Origin: CAWFGW01 sp963815495 | GTDB lineage: Bacteria; Bacteroidota; Bacteroidia; Cytophagales; JAAEPT01 | NCBI GenBank assembly: GCA_963815495.1 | Contig: CAWFGW010000033.1 | Span: forward strand, 62,001 to 126,000 | Reading direction: 5' to 3' | Length of the DNA: 64,000 nt | Shown here: positions 27,201-36,064 of the stretch, in pieces | Position numbering within the stretch: the first letter of the stretch is position 1 | How the letters are laid out: each line of letters starts with the position of its first letter | Notes under the pieces: model-generated | What the model was told of the DNA's origin: nothing | What the model saw: only the letters and a program-made list of their open reading frames with translations | Database searches by the model: none | Made by a program: the position numbers and the translations under genes

Positions 27201-30200
27201 TTCATAATAATTTTCAAATTGGTCAGTACCTAAGCGTAAAAACGCAGTAACTTCACCGTCATTCGTGAATACATCTGTTTTTTCTGCGTGAATAAACATT
27301 TTCAAATTCCCATAATTTAAAAGAGGAGGAGTTGAGATACTTTTAAAAACGGCTCTAGCTTCACCATCTACCAAATTGTCTACACATAATTTTAATGATT
27401 GTTCGTCTCTTTGGGCACCGTTGTTGGTGCTTTGATCATAATCACGTTGAGTGCCAGGAGGTAGTGTGTAGGCTGATGTTGTTGCTGTAGCTGAAGAGTT
27501 TTCAGTAATATTTACTGTAGATATCTTAAAATTTGGGTCTTGATTTTGACTCGTGTTTTTACTACCAGAATTATTTAAACTGGTTTGTTCTGCAGTAATC
27601 CATTGACTTGCAACAAACTGTAACTGTGTCATACGTACTACTATTGGTTTTTTAAATTCTGTGAAGTACATACGCATGAACTTGATGTTTTGAAATCCGC
27701 TAATGTTACCTATACTATTCCATACTGTTTTATTAAGAGGAATTCTAACTTGATACCACTTGTCCCGACCTTCACGTGTTTCTCCAACGATGTAGGGGTT
27801 ATCAGAGTTTAATTCACTTGGTTTTAAAGGAAATTTCACTTGCCAGTACTTGTCGGTAAAGTTGACGTTTTGATCTCTATTTAAATCTTCTTTATCAGGA
27901 ACTGTCTTGGATTGACGAATTAGCCCCCCATCGTTGTTGATTGGGCTGTTGTTTTCTAAACCTAAGGCATTCATGTAACGTTCAAGAATCGGTGAGTTAC
28001 CATCATCAACATCCCAGTAGGTAAAGTCATCGGAAGAGACGTCACCATTGAATATTGTATTTACTTGCTCTGGTGTAACAACTCCTTCATTAATAAAAAA
28101 ACTTGACTCATCAGTATTGTTGAGTCCATCTAAACCAACATCCTGTTCACTTCGCTCAAAAGCAGCATCAAACGATTCGGTTTGATATGTTTTATTAGGG
28201 GATAAGCCCCAAATGGTGGTGTCTACATTTTCAGGATATCCATTCTCAAAGCCAAATCGACCATCTTTGATAAAATCTTCTGAAATGTCACCAATGTTTA
28301 TGTACATATCACCGCCCATGTCTGCTAAAGTAAAAGGATCGTCTTGATAGTCGGATGGTAATACATCTTTAACAGCTAATTCTCCCTCACTATTGGTCAA
28401 GAAAGGGTCAAGAATCCAAAACTCTAAAAATTGGATGTTCTGACTTTGAAAATCATTATCAATACTAAAAGCACGTGTTACCCCACCCCAGTTTTTTTCA
28501 GGTTGGTTAAATTTACCTGTGGCATCAATTTCAGCACTATTCGTATTGTAGTTGTATGGACCGCGTAAATCAGGATAATAAGCGAAATCGATGGTTTGTT
28601 GAATTCCTGTTGTTCCGATATTTCCTGTGGGGTTTTGTCTTTCTGGAAAAATGTCTTGAATAGCAAACGGTCTTACATAAGGGTTCGGGTTTTGACCATT
28701 AATCAAATCAACTTGGTCTGCAGATAGGTTAAATGTTTCACCTAAGTTACTTGCTCCATATAAGTCACCTAAGGTATAGACAGCTATTTTAGCTCGATGG
28801 GCTGAATATCCGAGGTCAGTTCGAAGCGCGTCTGGATAATCAGTAGCATTATCACCAAGTTGTTTTGGTGTGGAAGAAATCATCCAGCTATTTTTTACAC
28901 TTTGGTCTAACTGTATTGCTCGGTCTGCACCTTCAAAGTCATCTATATAAGAAGTTCCACCATCCCCAGTAATGCTTGAGGTTCCTGGTTTTAGCATAGC
29001 ACCTTCCCATTTTATGGCGACATTTGATTCCTCTTTTGTTTGAATAACAGGGAGCTTATCTACTAATTTTGTGATTATTCTCGATTCATCCTGAAAATTA
29101 ACATCTAAACCTAGTTGAGTATTGACTATGGGTTCATCACCAATGTTAACCCTCGTAATTAGTGGGCGTTCACTCATTTTCATTACTGTTGCACCAATAT
29201 TAAAACGGTCGTTGATGGCGTAATCGGCTCGAACTCCAATTAAAGACTTTTGCCTAAAACTAAATTGATCTGTTTCTTCCCATGTTACTTTTATGTCTTT
29301 TCCTGATGATAAAATCGCTTCGTTAGTAATTTTTAATGAACCGATGTTGTAATTGACGGTATAGTCTGAACCTTCTGAGAGTGTAATTGATCCTACTTGA
29401 ACCACTACGGTGTTTTCAGCAATATTAAAGCCTAAAGAAATGTCGGTTGACGAAGTAGATTGATAAAAGCCTGTCAACGCAAACTTATCTTTTTCGGTAC
29501 TCCGCTTAGCAATACTTTTAGTTTGGTTATACAGAGAGGTGTATACATATTTATTTTGGAGTTCAAAATCATCACTAAGTTTTTGATTCATAAAAGCTCC
29601 AAATGGTTCTGGATGTGGGAAAATAATTCTGCCTCTTCGTTCTTCAACGGTTGCTCCAGGTAGAAAGTCAAAATTACCATCGGGAGATTGAACACCGTTT
29701 GGGTTAACTTGATCTAAACCAAAAAGTTCAACCAATTGAACACCCTGTACATCTTCACCACCTTCCTGTAGTGTTGGACTATCTATACCCGTTAAGTCAT
29801 CTCTGTAGATAATGCGTAATTGAAAATTATCCCTACTGATGTTACTTGTTGGTAATGAATAGATGTTTTTCATCATTAAATCCCATGTTTTAAGGTTCGG
29901 ATCAATACTTTGTGGTTTTAATAGTTTGAGAATAATGATGGATTTTTTGTCAAAATTCTGATAATCCTCCATCATCTCACCCACTTTGTAGTTTTTACCT
30001 TTGTAAGTGTATTCATAAGATACCGCTAATGCTTCATTGTCTCTTAATCGGTTATTTAGGGATATATAACCCAAATCAGGATGAAAAGTATATTCGTTTT
30101 CTTGTAGGCTAACGGCACCATTTACTTTTTCATAACTAGTACCAGAGTTAAGCCCAAGAGGAGCGATAGCAGAAATTGTTTGATTCGCATTTCTAAACGA

Positions 30201-31412
30201 TGAGTCTTTTTTTATTTCTTGTAATAATTTGTTTGCTTGATTATCAGCTATGTTTTCAGGAAGAGAGTTTGTTATTGGACGAAGAAAAGTAGAGTCTTGT
30301 AATACTTTTGATTCACCTAAATCCGTAAGAGCAAGTAGGTTCCGCTGGTTTTCAGCTTGTGCTTGCAGGTTGGTTCGGTAAACTTCTACACGGGTAATCT
30401 TGATTCCAGTGTTGGGGTTTGAATAATTAATTTGGTATGCTTTCTCGAAACGTTCTCTAAAGTCGTGCGAAAGGAAAAAGTGTCTTTGGTCATCATAGTC
30501 ACTAGCACTTAAGGTATAATCACGAAATTGAGCTCCGTTTCTAATAGTCAATGATTTTGTCTTACCCCGTTGATTAGAAAGCAATGTGGTCAAACTTAGT
30601 CGACCAAACTGCATTCTAGCCTTTATACCAAATAAGTTTTGACCACCCTTAATCAATGTATTGTTTAGTGGCATACTCACATTACCCGCAGAAAGTTCTT
30701 TTAAGATATCGGTGTCTTTCCCTTCAAAAGATACTTTGATTGTATTATCAAAATCAAATGCAGCTTTAGTGTCCCAGTTTGCATTAACTTTAATTCTATC
30801 ACCAATTTTACCTGCAAGGTTTAAACTAATTTGCTGATCAAAATCAAACCCTCCAGTTTTTTGCTGATTGACAGGAATAGCAGGGTTTTCTGTACGTTGA
30901 AAACGGGCTCCAAAGTCAAGTGTGACGTTCCCCGAAGGTGTGATTTCTACTAAGGGGTCGTCTTTAGGTCCAAAAACCCATAAAGGAGGTTTGATTTCTT
31001 CATCTTCACGTTTGTCTAACGAGTCCGTTTTTTGATCCCAATATTCGCGTTGCATTTGCTGCCGTTTCCATTCTGCAAATTCTTGAAAAGTCATTTCAGA
31101 AACGGGTCGATAATCCATATTACCAACTTTTTCATAAACAGTGTAACCAGTTAAGTCATCATTTAACTCAACTTTGGTTTCAACATTTGAAGGTTTAGGA
31201 GCATTTAGAGGGGAGTTACTAGGAGGATTAGAAAATTCATCTCCGTATCGATCACCTTGAGTACGTGGGGTGTCTAGCGGTGCGGTTATGAACAATCCGT
31301 CTTCATAGCTGATGTTATTTATTTCTGGGTTGGCAAGCGTCATCAGAGTTACAAATGACAATCCAATCCCCAAAAAAAATAATATTTTTCTTTTCCAGGT
31401 TATCAAACTCAA
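24225..31412 (-). CDS. sprA: SprA, type IX secretion outer-membrane translocon
   Basis: Giant protein of 2395 aa, the usual SprA/Sov length. The N-terminus has a signal anchor/peptide (KILFFLGIGLSFVTLMTLA), followed by the conserved MTFQEFAEWKRQQMQREYWD block. The rest is beta-rich with many alternating aromatic strands, ending in KLRFSLT with a C-terminal hydrophobic beta strand, as expected for the 36-strand barrel of the T9SS channel. It exports CTD-tagged proteins to the cell surface; three such candidates are encoded in this window. A low-complexity charged stretch (RTPPKKPADDEEEEKEKKE) occurs near residue 1920. It lies in operon order maeB-ruvA-sprA-gcvH, and the ruvA stop directly abuts its start. 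Confidence 0.96.
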   Translation of the reverse strand: MSLITWKRKILFFLGIGLSFVTLMTLANPEINNISYEDGLFITAPLDTPRTQGDRYGDEFSNPPSNSPLNAPKPSNVETKVELNDDLTGYTVYEKVGNMDYRPVSEMTFQEFAEWKRQQMQREYWDQKTDSLDKREDEEIKPPLWVFGPKDDPLVEITPSGNVTLDFGARFQRTENPAIPVNQQKTGGFDFDQQISLNLAGKIGDRIKVNANWDTKAAFDFDNTIKVSFEGKDTDILKELSAGNVSMPLNNTLIKGGQNLFGIKARMQFGRLSLTTLLSNQRGKTKSLTIRNGAQFRDYTLSASDYDDQRHFFLSHDFRERFEKAYQINYSNPNTGIKITRVEVYRTNLQAQAENQRNLLALTDLGESKVLQDSTFLRPITNSLPENIADNQANKLLQEIKKDSSFRNANQTISAIAPLGLNSGTSYEKVNGAVSLQENEYTFHPDLGYISLNNRLRDNEALAVSYEYTYKGKNYKVGEMMEDYQNFDKKSIIILKLLKPQSIDPNLKTWDLMMKNIYSLPTSNISRDNFQLRIIYRDDLTGIDSPTLQEGGEDVQGVQLVELFGLDQVNPNGVQSPDGNFDFLPGATVEERRGRIIFPHPEPFGAFMNQKLSDDFELQNKYVYTSLYNQTKSIAKRSTEKDKFALTGFYQSTSSTDISLGFNIAENTVVVQVGSITLSEGSDYTVNYNIGSLKITNEAILSSGKDIKVTWEETDQFSFRQKSLIGVRADYAINDRFNIGATVMKMSERPLITRVNIGDEPIVNTQLGLDVNFQDESRIITKLVDKLPVIQTKEESNVAIKWEGAMLKPGTSSITGDGGTSYIDDFEGADRAIQLDQSVKNSWMISSTPKQLGDNATDYPDALRTDLGYSAHRAKIAVYTLGDLYGASNLGETFNLSADQVDLINGQNPNPYVRPFAIQDIFPERQNPTGNIGTTGIQQTIDFAYYPDLRGPYNYNTNSAEIDATGKFNQPEKNWGGVTRAFSIDNDFQSQNIQFLEFWILDPFLTNSEGELAVKDVLPSDYQDDPFTLADMGGDMYINIGDISEDFIKDGRFGFENGYPENVDTTIWGLSPNKTYQTESFDAAFERSEQDVGLDGLNNTDESSFFINEGVVTPEQVNTIFNGDVSSDDFTYWDVDDGNSPILERYMNALGLENNSPINNDGGLIRQSKTVPDKEDLNRDQNVNFTDKYWQVKFPLKPSELNSDNPYIVGETREGRDKWYQVRIPLNKTVWNSIGNISGFQNIKFMRMYFTEFKKPIVVRMTQLQFVASQWITAEQTSLNNSGSKNTSQNQDPNFKISTVNITENSSATATTSAYTLPPGTQRDYDQSTNNGAQRDEQSLKLCVDNLVDGEARAVFKSISTPPLLNYGNLKMFIHAEKTDVFTNDGEVTAFLRLGTDQFENYYEIEVPLKFSDITSNDPAEIWPEENEINIALDQLVAAKVLRNKINNPLDQEYVDSVSSKYKIRVKGTPELSGIKNWMIGLRNPFDNGQSKSFCIWVNELRATDFDQSVGYATVGSFNTNLADLGTFQATTRITTVGYGDIEQKVYEREQANTVQWGVQTNLEMDKFIPVETGIKLPLHLSYDKTTVSPKYDPLNGDVELDNSIASISDDEKRDEYENKVKYEATVKSIQLQNVRKEKVNPDAKKHIYDIENFTFGAGYTETKKSGMGGNDGFGNNLQSYIKQEYNGNAAWAYSPNVKPLEPFKKTKLFKGKYFSLIRDINITPIPNSFSVRGDLRRTYAKTVFYQNPRISNDTYNHIYQKNFTFDRVYNMRWNITKSISLTYTANANALIDEPLGDKDGSSTGLSKKQYNDSIWTNIKQFGRLNNYSQDITATYRLPLNKIPLLDWTNADISYKTGYNWRSNIIGLTDSAGVEFGNFLSNTRDVTLNGKLSLDRLYNKNKFLKSINSPSRRRTMPRTPPKKPADDEEEEKEKKEFNGLKAAIKPLLMVKDINGRYNLSYQTGIPGFLPTPSFVGLDMDENYAPGTEFVLGSQNLSEENGFKRRALDNGWYSRSQFLNDPIVQTRTESYDFRSTVEPINDFRIQLSAKYKETSSYSEVYRYNGTGYETFNPLVRGDISMSYIFIKTSFSGEEDGNISSIFQEFENNRIPVRNRLNNENNDTPGTYDVNSQDVLIPAFRSAYTGQDINEASLDAAPKTPLPNWQINYAGLSKWKPIKKLFSSFTISHGYTGSYEIAGYTSSLNYNQFDPSSRVNQRRGDLLTNEEGVYVSPYVISGVAITERFSPLIGFNIRTKSRINLRFDYNISRMLDLDMANLQVTEQNSKDFVISVGYTKRGMKLPIKNRERQQIVLKNNVNMKMDLSIRDTRTIQRNIETDNVVTAGNINFQLRPNISYEINQRVNLQMFFERTVNEPRISSSFKRSTTLFGIKLRFSLT

Positions 31413-32009
31413 CTACGCTGTTTTAAGCGCCTCTCTTATCAGGTCTTCTAATTTTGCTGTATTTCCAAGCTGTTTCAATACTTTATTAATATTTTTTTCT
31501 GCAGTCGCTCTAGGAATGCCCAAAGTCGTCAGGGCTTGTAACGCTTCATTTCTAACAGTATTGTGCGATCCAGTAACTGTTGAACTCGTAGTTTCAAAAC
31601 CTCCAGAATCTTTCAACATTTTATCCTTTAGCTCAAGAATAATGCGCTGGGCGGTTTTTCCACCAATTCCTTTAATACTTTGAATTACACGCACATCCTC
31701 TGTGATGATAGCTTGCCTCAAATCTTCAGGTGATAAGGAAGAAAGCATTACTAAAGCAGTACTCGGGCCTATTCCAGAAATATTAATTAATTTCAAAAAG
31801 GTGCCTCGTTCACTTAAAGATGAAAATCCATACAAGGTATGAGAATCTTCTTTTACATGTAAATGAGTGTGTAATTTGCATTTTTCTTCATCTTTGATGT
31901 CAGAAAAGGTGGTTAAGGAAATGTTAATGTGGTACCCTAACCCTCCTGCTTCAATGATGGCATACGCAGCTTCTTTATGAACGAGTTTTCCTTCTATGTA
32001 AGTAATCAT
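31413..32009 (-). CDS. ruvA: Holliday junction helicase subunit RuvA
   Basis: Protein of 198 aa. Domain I starts MITYIEGKLVHKEAAYAIIE; the two helix-hairpin-helix motifs are LKLINISGIGPSTALVMLSS and VIQSIKGIGGKTAQRIILEL; domain III follows a short linker (GGFETTSSTV) and ends in LEDLIREALKTA. RuvA binds four-way junctions and recruits RuvB for branch migration. ruvB and ruvC are not in this window. The start codon overlaps the maeB stop by 4 nt and the stop abuts sprA, so its expression is tied to a metabolic gene and a secretion gene. Confidence 0.96.
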   Translation of the reverse strand: MITYIEGKLVHKEAAYAIIEAGGLGYHINISLTTFSDIKDEEKCKLHTHLHVKEDSHTLYGFSSLSERGTFLKLINISGIGPSTALVMLSSLSPEDLRQAIITEDVRVIQSIKGIGGKTAQRIILELKDKMLKDSGGFETTSSTVTGSHNTVRNEALQALTTLGIPRATAEKNINKVLKQLGNTAKLEDLIREALKTA

Positions 32010-34282
32010 TTTTTCAGCGAATGATGATTTTGTGCGTCTACCACAGCTATGGCAACCATGTTAACAATTTCTCTAACTGAGCTACCTAGTTGTAACACAT
32101 GCACCGGTTTTTTCATCCCCATTAATATCGGTCCTATTGTTTCCGCGCCACCAATTTCCATCATCAGTTTATAAGCGATGTTTCCAGAAGCTAGGTTAGG
32201 GAAAATCAACGTATTAGCGCCTTGTTCAGCTAAAGCACTAAACGGATATAGCTCTTTATGAAGCTCTTTGTTTAAAGCAATATTCGCCTGTACATCCCCA
32301 TCGATAATTAAGTCAGGGAATTTTTTCTTCATTATTGCAGTCGCTTTAGTGACCTTTAGAGGCAATTCTCCTTCCGAAGAACCAAAGTTAGAATAAGAAA
32401 GCATGGCAATTCGAGGTTCCGTATCGAAAAACCGTACTGCTCGAGCAGAAAGAGTTGCGATATCAACCAATGCACTTTCGTCTGGGTTCACATTTAACGT
32501 GGTGTCGGCAAAGAAGAAAGTACCTTTTTTAGTTAGCATGATATACATACCAGCCACTCTATTAACCTCATCTTCCACGCCAATAATTTGTAGTGCTGGA
32601 CGAATTGTTGTAGGATAATCAGTTGTTAAACCAGAAATTAATGCATCAGCCTCACCTAAGTTGACCATCATTGATCCATAAGCATTACGCTCACGCATTT
32701 TTCGGTAGGCTTCATACTGAGTCATTCCTTTGCGTTGTCGCTTGATAAATAGCTCGTTCGCATATTCTTTGCGCTTTTCTTTTTCTTCAACAGGGTCAAT
32801 AATCTGACAAGAATCCAGTTCTAAGCTATTTTCTTTGATGAGTTCGTGAATTTTATCTTTGTTGCCTAATAATATTGGTTGACAGATTCCTTCCTCTATA
32901 CATATTTGAGCAGCTTTTAGTATTTTATCATTGTCAGCTTCAGCAAAAACAATGCGTTTAGGATTTTCTTTCGCACGGTTGATCATTCGTGAAACTAATT
33001 TTTGATCGATGCCTATGCGTTGATGTAACTCTTGTTCGTATTGTACCCAGTCAATAATTGGCTTTTTAGCGACTCCGCTTTCCATAGCAGCTTTAGCTAC
33101 TGCTGGAGAAATTCTGGTAATCAACCGGGTGTCTAAAGGTTTCGGAATTAAGTAATCTTTTCCAAAAGCTATTTTTTTATCACCATAAGCTTTTTGAACC
33201 ATGTCAGGTACTGCTTCTTTTGCCATTTCTGCCAATGCCCTTACAGAAGCAAGTTTCATTTCTTCATTAATGGCAGTAGCTCTAACATCCAATGCACCTC
33301 TAAAGATATAAGGAAAACCGAGTACATTATTGACCTGGTTAGGATGATCTGAACGACCAGTTGCCATGATGATGTCGTCACGTGTGGCCATGGCTAAATC
33401 GTAATCAATTTCAGGATCTGGGTTAGCCAAAGCAAAAACCACAGGGTCTTTAGCCATCGTTTTTAAAGCTTCCGGGCTAAGTACATCTCCTTTTGATAAA
33501 CCTATGAAAACATCCGCACCATTAACAGCTTCTTCAAGCGTATTTAAGTCTTTTGTTGTTGCAAACTGCGCTTTACTTGCATCCATGTTTGCACGATCAG
33601 CTCTGATTACTCCTTTGCTATCGAGCATAATTATGTTTTCTTTTTTTGCTCCTAATGAGCAATATAAAAGGGTGCATGAAATGGCGGCAGCACCAGCTCC
33701 GTTAATTACAATGGTTACTTTACTTAAATTTTTCCCATTTATTTCAAGTGCGTTTAACAAAGCTGCAGCTGAAATAATAGCTGTCCCGTGCTGATCATCG
33801 TGCATCACAGGAATGTTCATTTTTTCGCGTAATTCTTGCTCTATTTTAAAACTTTCTGGTGCTTTAATATCTTCTAAGTTCACACCTCCAAAAGTTGGTT
33901 CTAACGCTTTTACTATTTGAATAAATTTGTCAGGATCCGTTTCATCAATTTCAATATCAAAAACATCTATGCCAGCAAATTTTTTGAAAAGCACACCTTT
34001 TCCTTCCATAACTGGTTTTGAAGCTAAGGCACCAATGTTTCCTAAACCTAATACGGCTGTTCCATTCGAGATTACTGCAACAAGATTTCCTTTGGCTGTG
34101 TAGCGATAAACCTCTTCAGGATTTTCAGCTATTTCCTCACAAGGAACAGCAACGCCAGGCGAATATGCTAAGGCTAAATCTCTTTGTGAAGACAGCATTT
34201 TGGTGGGTACAACTTCAATTTTTCCGGGCTGACCGGCTTCGTGATACCGAAGGGCATCAAGTCTTTTTGATTGTTTACTCAT
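32006..34282 (-). CDS. maeB: NADP-dependent malic enzyme with phosphotransacetylase-like domain
   Basis: Protein of 758 aa, the full MaeB length. The N-terminal malic enzyme half shows SQRDLALAYSPGVAVPCEEI, MEGKGVLFKKFAGIDVFDIE, the HDDQHGTAIISAAALLNAL block and the nucleotide-binding VINGAGAAAISC. From about residue 430 follows a phosphotransacetylase-type domain (RIVFAEADNDKILKAAQICI, then FPNLASGNIAYKLMMEIGGA), which in MaeB is regulatory, sensing acetyl-CoA. It converts malate to pyruvate with NADPH. It abuts the DUF4837 gene and overlaps ruvA by 4 nt in the leftward operon. Confidence 0.95.
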   Translation of the reverse strand: MSKQSKRLDALRYHEAGQPGKIEVVPTKMLSSQRDLALAYSPGVAVPCEEIAENPEEVYRYTAKGNLVAVISNGTAVLGLGNIGALASKPVMEGKGVLFKKFAGIDVFDIEIDETDPDKFIQIVKALEPTFGGVNLEDIKAPESFKIEQELREKMNIPVMHDDQHGTAIISAAALLNALEINGKNLSKVTIVINGAGAAAISCTLLYCSLGAKKENIIMLDSKGVIRADRANMDASKAQFATTKDLNTLEEAVNGADVFIGLSKGDVLSPEALKTMAKDPVVFALANPDPEIDYDLAMATRDDIIMATGRSDHPNQVNNVLGFPYIFRGALDVRATAINEEMKLASVRALAEMAKEAVPDMVQKAYGDKKIAFGKDYLIPKPLDTRLITRISPAVAKAAMESGVAKKPIIDWVQYEQELHQRIGIDQKLVSRMINRAKENPKRIVFAEADNDKILKAAQICIEEGICQPILLGNKDKIHELIKENSLELDSCQIIDPVEEKEKRKEYANELFIKRQRKGMTQYEAYRKMRERNAYGSMMVNLGEADALISGLTTDYPTTIRPALQIIGVEDEVNRVAGMYIMLTKKGTFFFADTTLNVNPDESALVDIATLSARAVRFFDTEPRIAMLSYSNFGSSEGELPLKVTKATAIMKKKFPDLIIDGDVQANIALNKELHKELYPFSALAEQGANTLIFPNLASGNIAYKLMMEIGGAETIGPILMGMKKPVHVLQLGSSVREIVNMVAIAVVDAQNHHSLKK

Positions 34283-35332
34283 CTAATTGCCTGGTTCAAA
34301 GGTTCGAATAATAGCTTCTAAACTGCGAATATAATTTAATTTTTCTTGCCCAGGGGCATAAACAAAGCCTTCTATGTAATATATCTGATCATTTGTTTTA
34401 CTTTTTAGCGTTCGGCTGATGTAAGAACCACCCATTGCACGGTTTTTTATTTTCCAAAGCCCCCATAAATATTTAGAGTAGCTAGTGCTGTCAGAAGTGG
34501 TTTTTGTGATAGGTGAAATGCTGGTTTCTCGCATCATATAACTTGAATCTTGCTTATTAGCAAAAATGTGTTGCTGACTTACATGGTCGCGCCATGTAAG
34601 TATTTCGTCTGTTGAGAAAGCAGTTTCATTATCATAAGGTTTAGAAGTGAAAAAGATGTTTAAATCAGCTTCAGGTGTGACATTTCTAAACCAAATGAAG
34701 TTTTTTTCTTGTACTGCAACTTCGTAATTTTTAGGAAGTTGAAGTTGTACATTGTATTCATTTTTTAGGCGTTTTGTTAATAATGGGTTAGTGGGTTCGC
34801 TCCATAGTTTATTTTGATATTGGGACATGAGTTCGTCAGCAACGACTTCTTGGATGGCTTTTTTATTTTCGACAAGGCTTTTATTCAAATAATAATCTTC
34901 TTTAGAGATCAAAAAAAGTATTGTTTGATTCTTAGAAAAAACATCTTTTTGTCTGTAAATAGTATAGGAGTTATTACTTTTTACTTTTTCGATAGCATGT
35001 TTAGAAACCATTTTTTTTAACAAAGGATTTGATTCTATTCTTTCCAATGTTGTGGGAATAAAAATAAAATGGTGTTTTGTAAATATTCCTCCAAAATGTT
35101 CTTCAGGAAAGAAAGAGATATGAAAAAAAGGTTCTGGATTAATAATGCCAGGGTGAGCTTCTTTCACTATTTTCCGAATTGATTCACCTGTCTCGCCTTG
35201 CCAGGTGAGCGAGTCGGTCACTAGGAGAATTTCCTCAAGGCTACCGCTTGATTTGGGTTTATTATCATCAATAGAGGTCTGTGTGCAGCTCAATAGGGAT
35301 GACGTAATAAGTAATAGGATAAGGTTTTTCAT
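34283..35332 (-). CDS. DUF4837 lipoprotein
   Basis: Protein of 349 aa from the ATG at 35332. A longer frame up to 35392 exists, but only the internal ATG gives a lipoprotein signal peptide (MKNLILLLITSSLLSC, Cys16), and the longer one would overlap the upstream gene. The mature part resembles DUF4837, a Bacteroidota family of unknown function, with a KKSSGSLEEILLVTD-like start and conserved FWFRNVTPEADLNIFF and LWGLWKIKNRAMGG-type segments. It would sit at the inner face of the outer membrane or in the periplasm. It is in the sprA operon, directly before maeB. Confidence 0.8.
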   Translation of the reverse strand: MKNLILLLITSSLLSCTQTSIDDNKPKSSGSLEEILLVTDSLTWQGETGESIRKIVKEAHPGIINPEPFFHISFFPEEHFGGIFTKHHFIFIPTTLERIESNPLLKKMVSKHAIEKVKSNNSYTIYRQKDVFSKNQTILFLISKEDYYLNKSLVENKKAIQEVVADELMSQYQNKLWSEPTNPLLTKRLKNEYNVQLQLPKNYEVAVQEKNFIWFRNVTPEADLNIFFTSKPYDNETAFSTDEILTWRDHVSQQHIFANKQDSSYMMRETSISPITKTTSDSTSYSKYLWGLWKIKNRAMGGSYISRTLKSKTNDQIYYIEGFVYAPGQEKLNYIRSLEAIIRTFEPGN

Positions 35333-35372
35333 ACAATAAGTTGAAGGAAATGGATGAGAGTAGGTTGAACTC

Positions 35373-35690
35373 CTATATATCCATTTCTTCAACCAATTCT
35401 AACATAGTACTAAATAAGAGGCATTTTTCACCGAAAGTGGCTTGTAAATGGTTAGCGATTTTTTCTTCAAATTCTAATTTAAATAACTGACCATCATGCA
35501 TAGTATTTGTGGTCAATTGGCATGAATAGTTGACTAATTCGGGATCTTGTTGATGATGCACTTTTAAAAGTTTATACTCTTCAAAATATCCTGATTGACG
35601 AATTAAAGGCAAATAGAAAACAGAAAGCCAATCTCTAAATTGGTCGATGGATGTTATTTCAATACAGAAAGTGGTATTATATACAATCAT
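35373..35690 (-). CDS. DUF4286 family protein
   Basis: Protein of 105 aa, MIVYNTTFCIEITSIDQFRD at the start and a FEEYKLLKVHHQQDPELVNY middle. It matches the small DUF4286 family by look; function is unknown. It seems to fold as a ferredoxin-like alpha/beta unit, with two repeats of strand-helix-strand. No signal peptide or membrane segment is present, so it is cytoplasmic. It is the first gene of the leftward sprA operon, with 40 bp between its stop and the DUF4837 start. The 374-bp gap upstream should hold the operon promoter. Confidence 0.75.
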   Translation of the reverse strand: MIVYNTTFCIEITSIDQFRDWLSVFYLPLIRQSGYFEEYKLLKVHHQQDPELVNYSCQLTTNTMHDGQLFKLEFEEKIANHLQATFGEKCLLFSTMLELVEEMDI

Positions 35691-36064
35691 ATATGTGGTT
35701 TTTGCTACTAATTTATTTTTAAAAGTTCTAACGTAACTTAATAGCTTAAAATTACAGTATTCATAATGAATTCACGAGTACATCAATTTCTTTTTCATTT
35801 ACTTTTTTCTGGAATAGGTCAATTTTTGCCTTACAGGTATAATTTCTGTTGATGAATTACAAGAGATTATTTGTAGATGAAGTTAAAATAACTTACACGA
35901 ATAAGTGTTAGGGTAGGTACTAGGTAATTTAAAGAGGACAAGTTAAAAGTGTTGTTACAAAGAATTTTTCAGTAACTTTTCTGTAGCTATTGAGTATAAG
36001 TCGCTATATTTCGGATTAGGCTAATTCTTTATTTCATGATTATTAAAAGCCACTAGCTATAGGG
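35691..36064. other. Divergent intergenic region (374 bp)
   Basis: There is no gene-sized frame or RNA gene that I recognise. It lies between the divergent DUF4286 operon and the MFS transporter. An imperfect dyad CTTACAC (35892-35898) with GTGTTAG (35905-35911), one mismatch, could be an operator. A TATATTTC sequence at about 36013 resembles, but does not match, the -7 box for the transporter. Nothing else stands out. Confidence 0.5.

Noticed and set aside
35333..35392. Longer N-terminus for the DUF4837 lipoprotein
   Set aside because: It would overlap the DUF4286 gene and hide the lipoprotein signal peptide, which starts at 35332.
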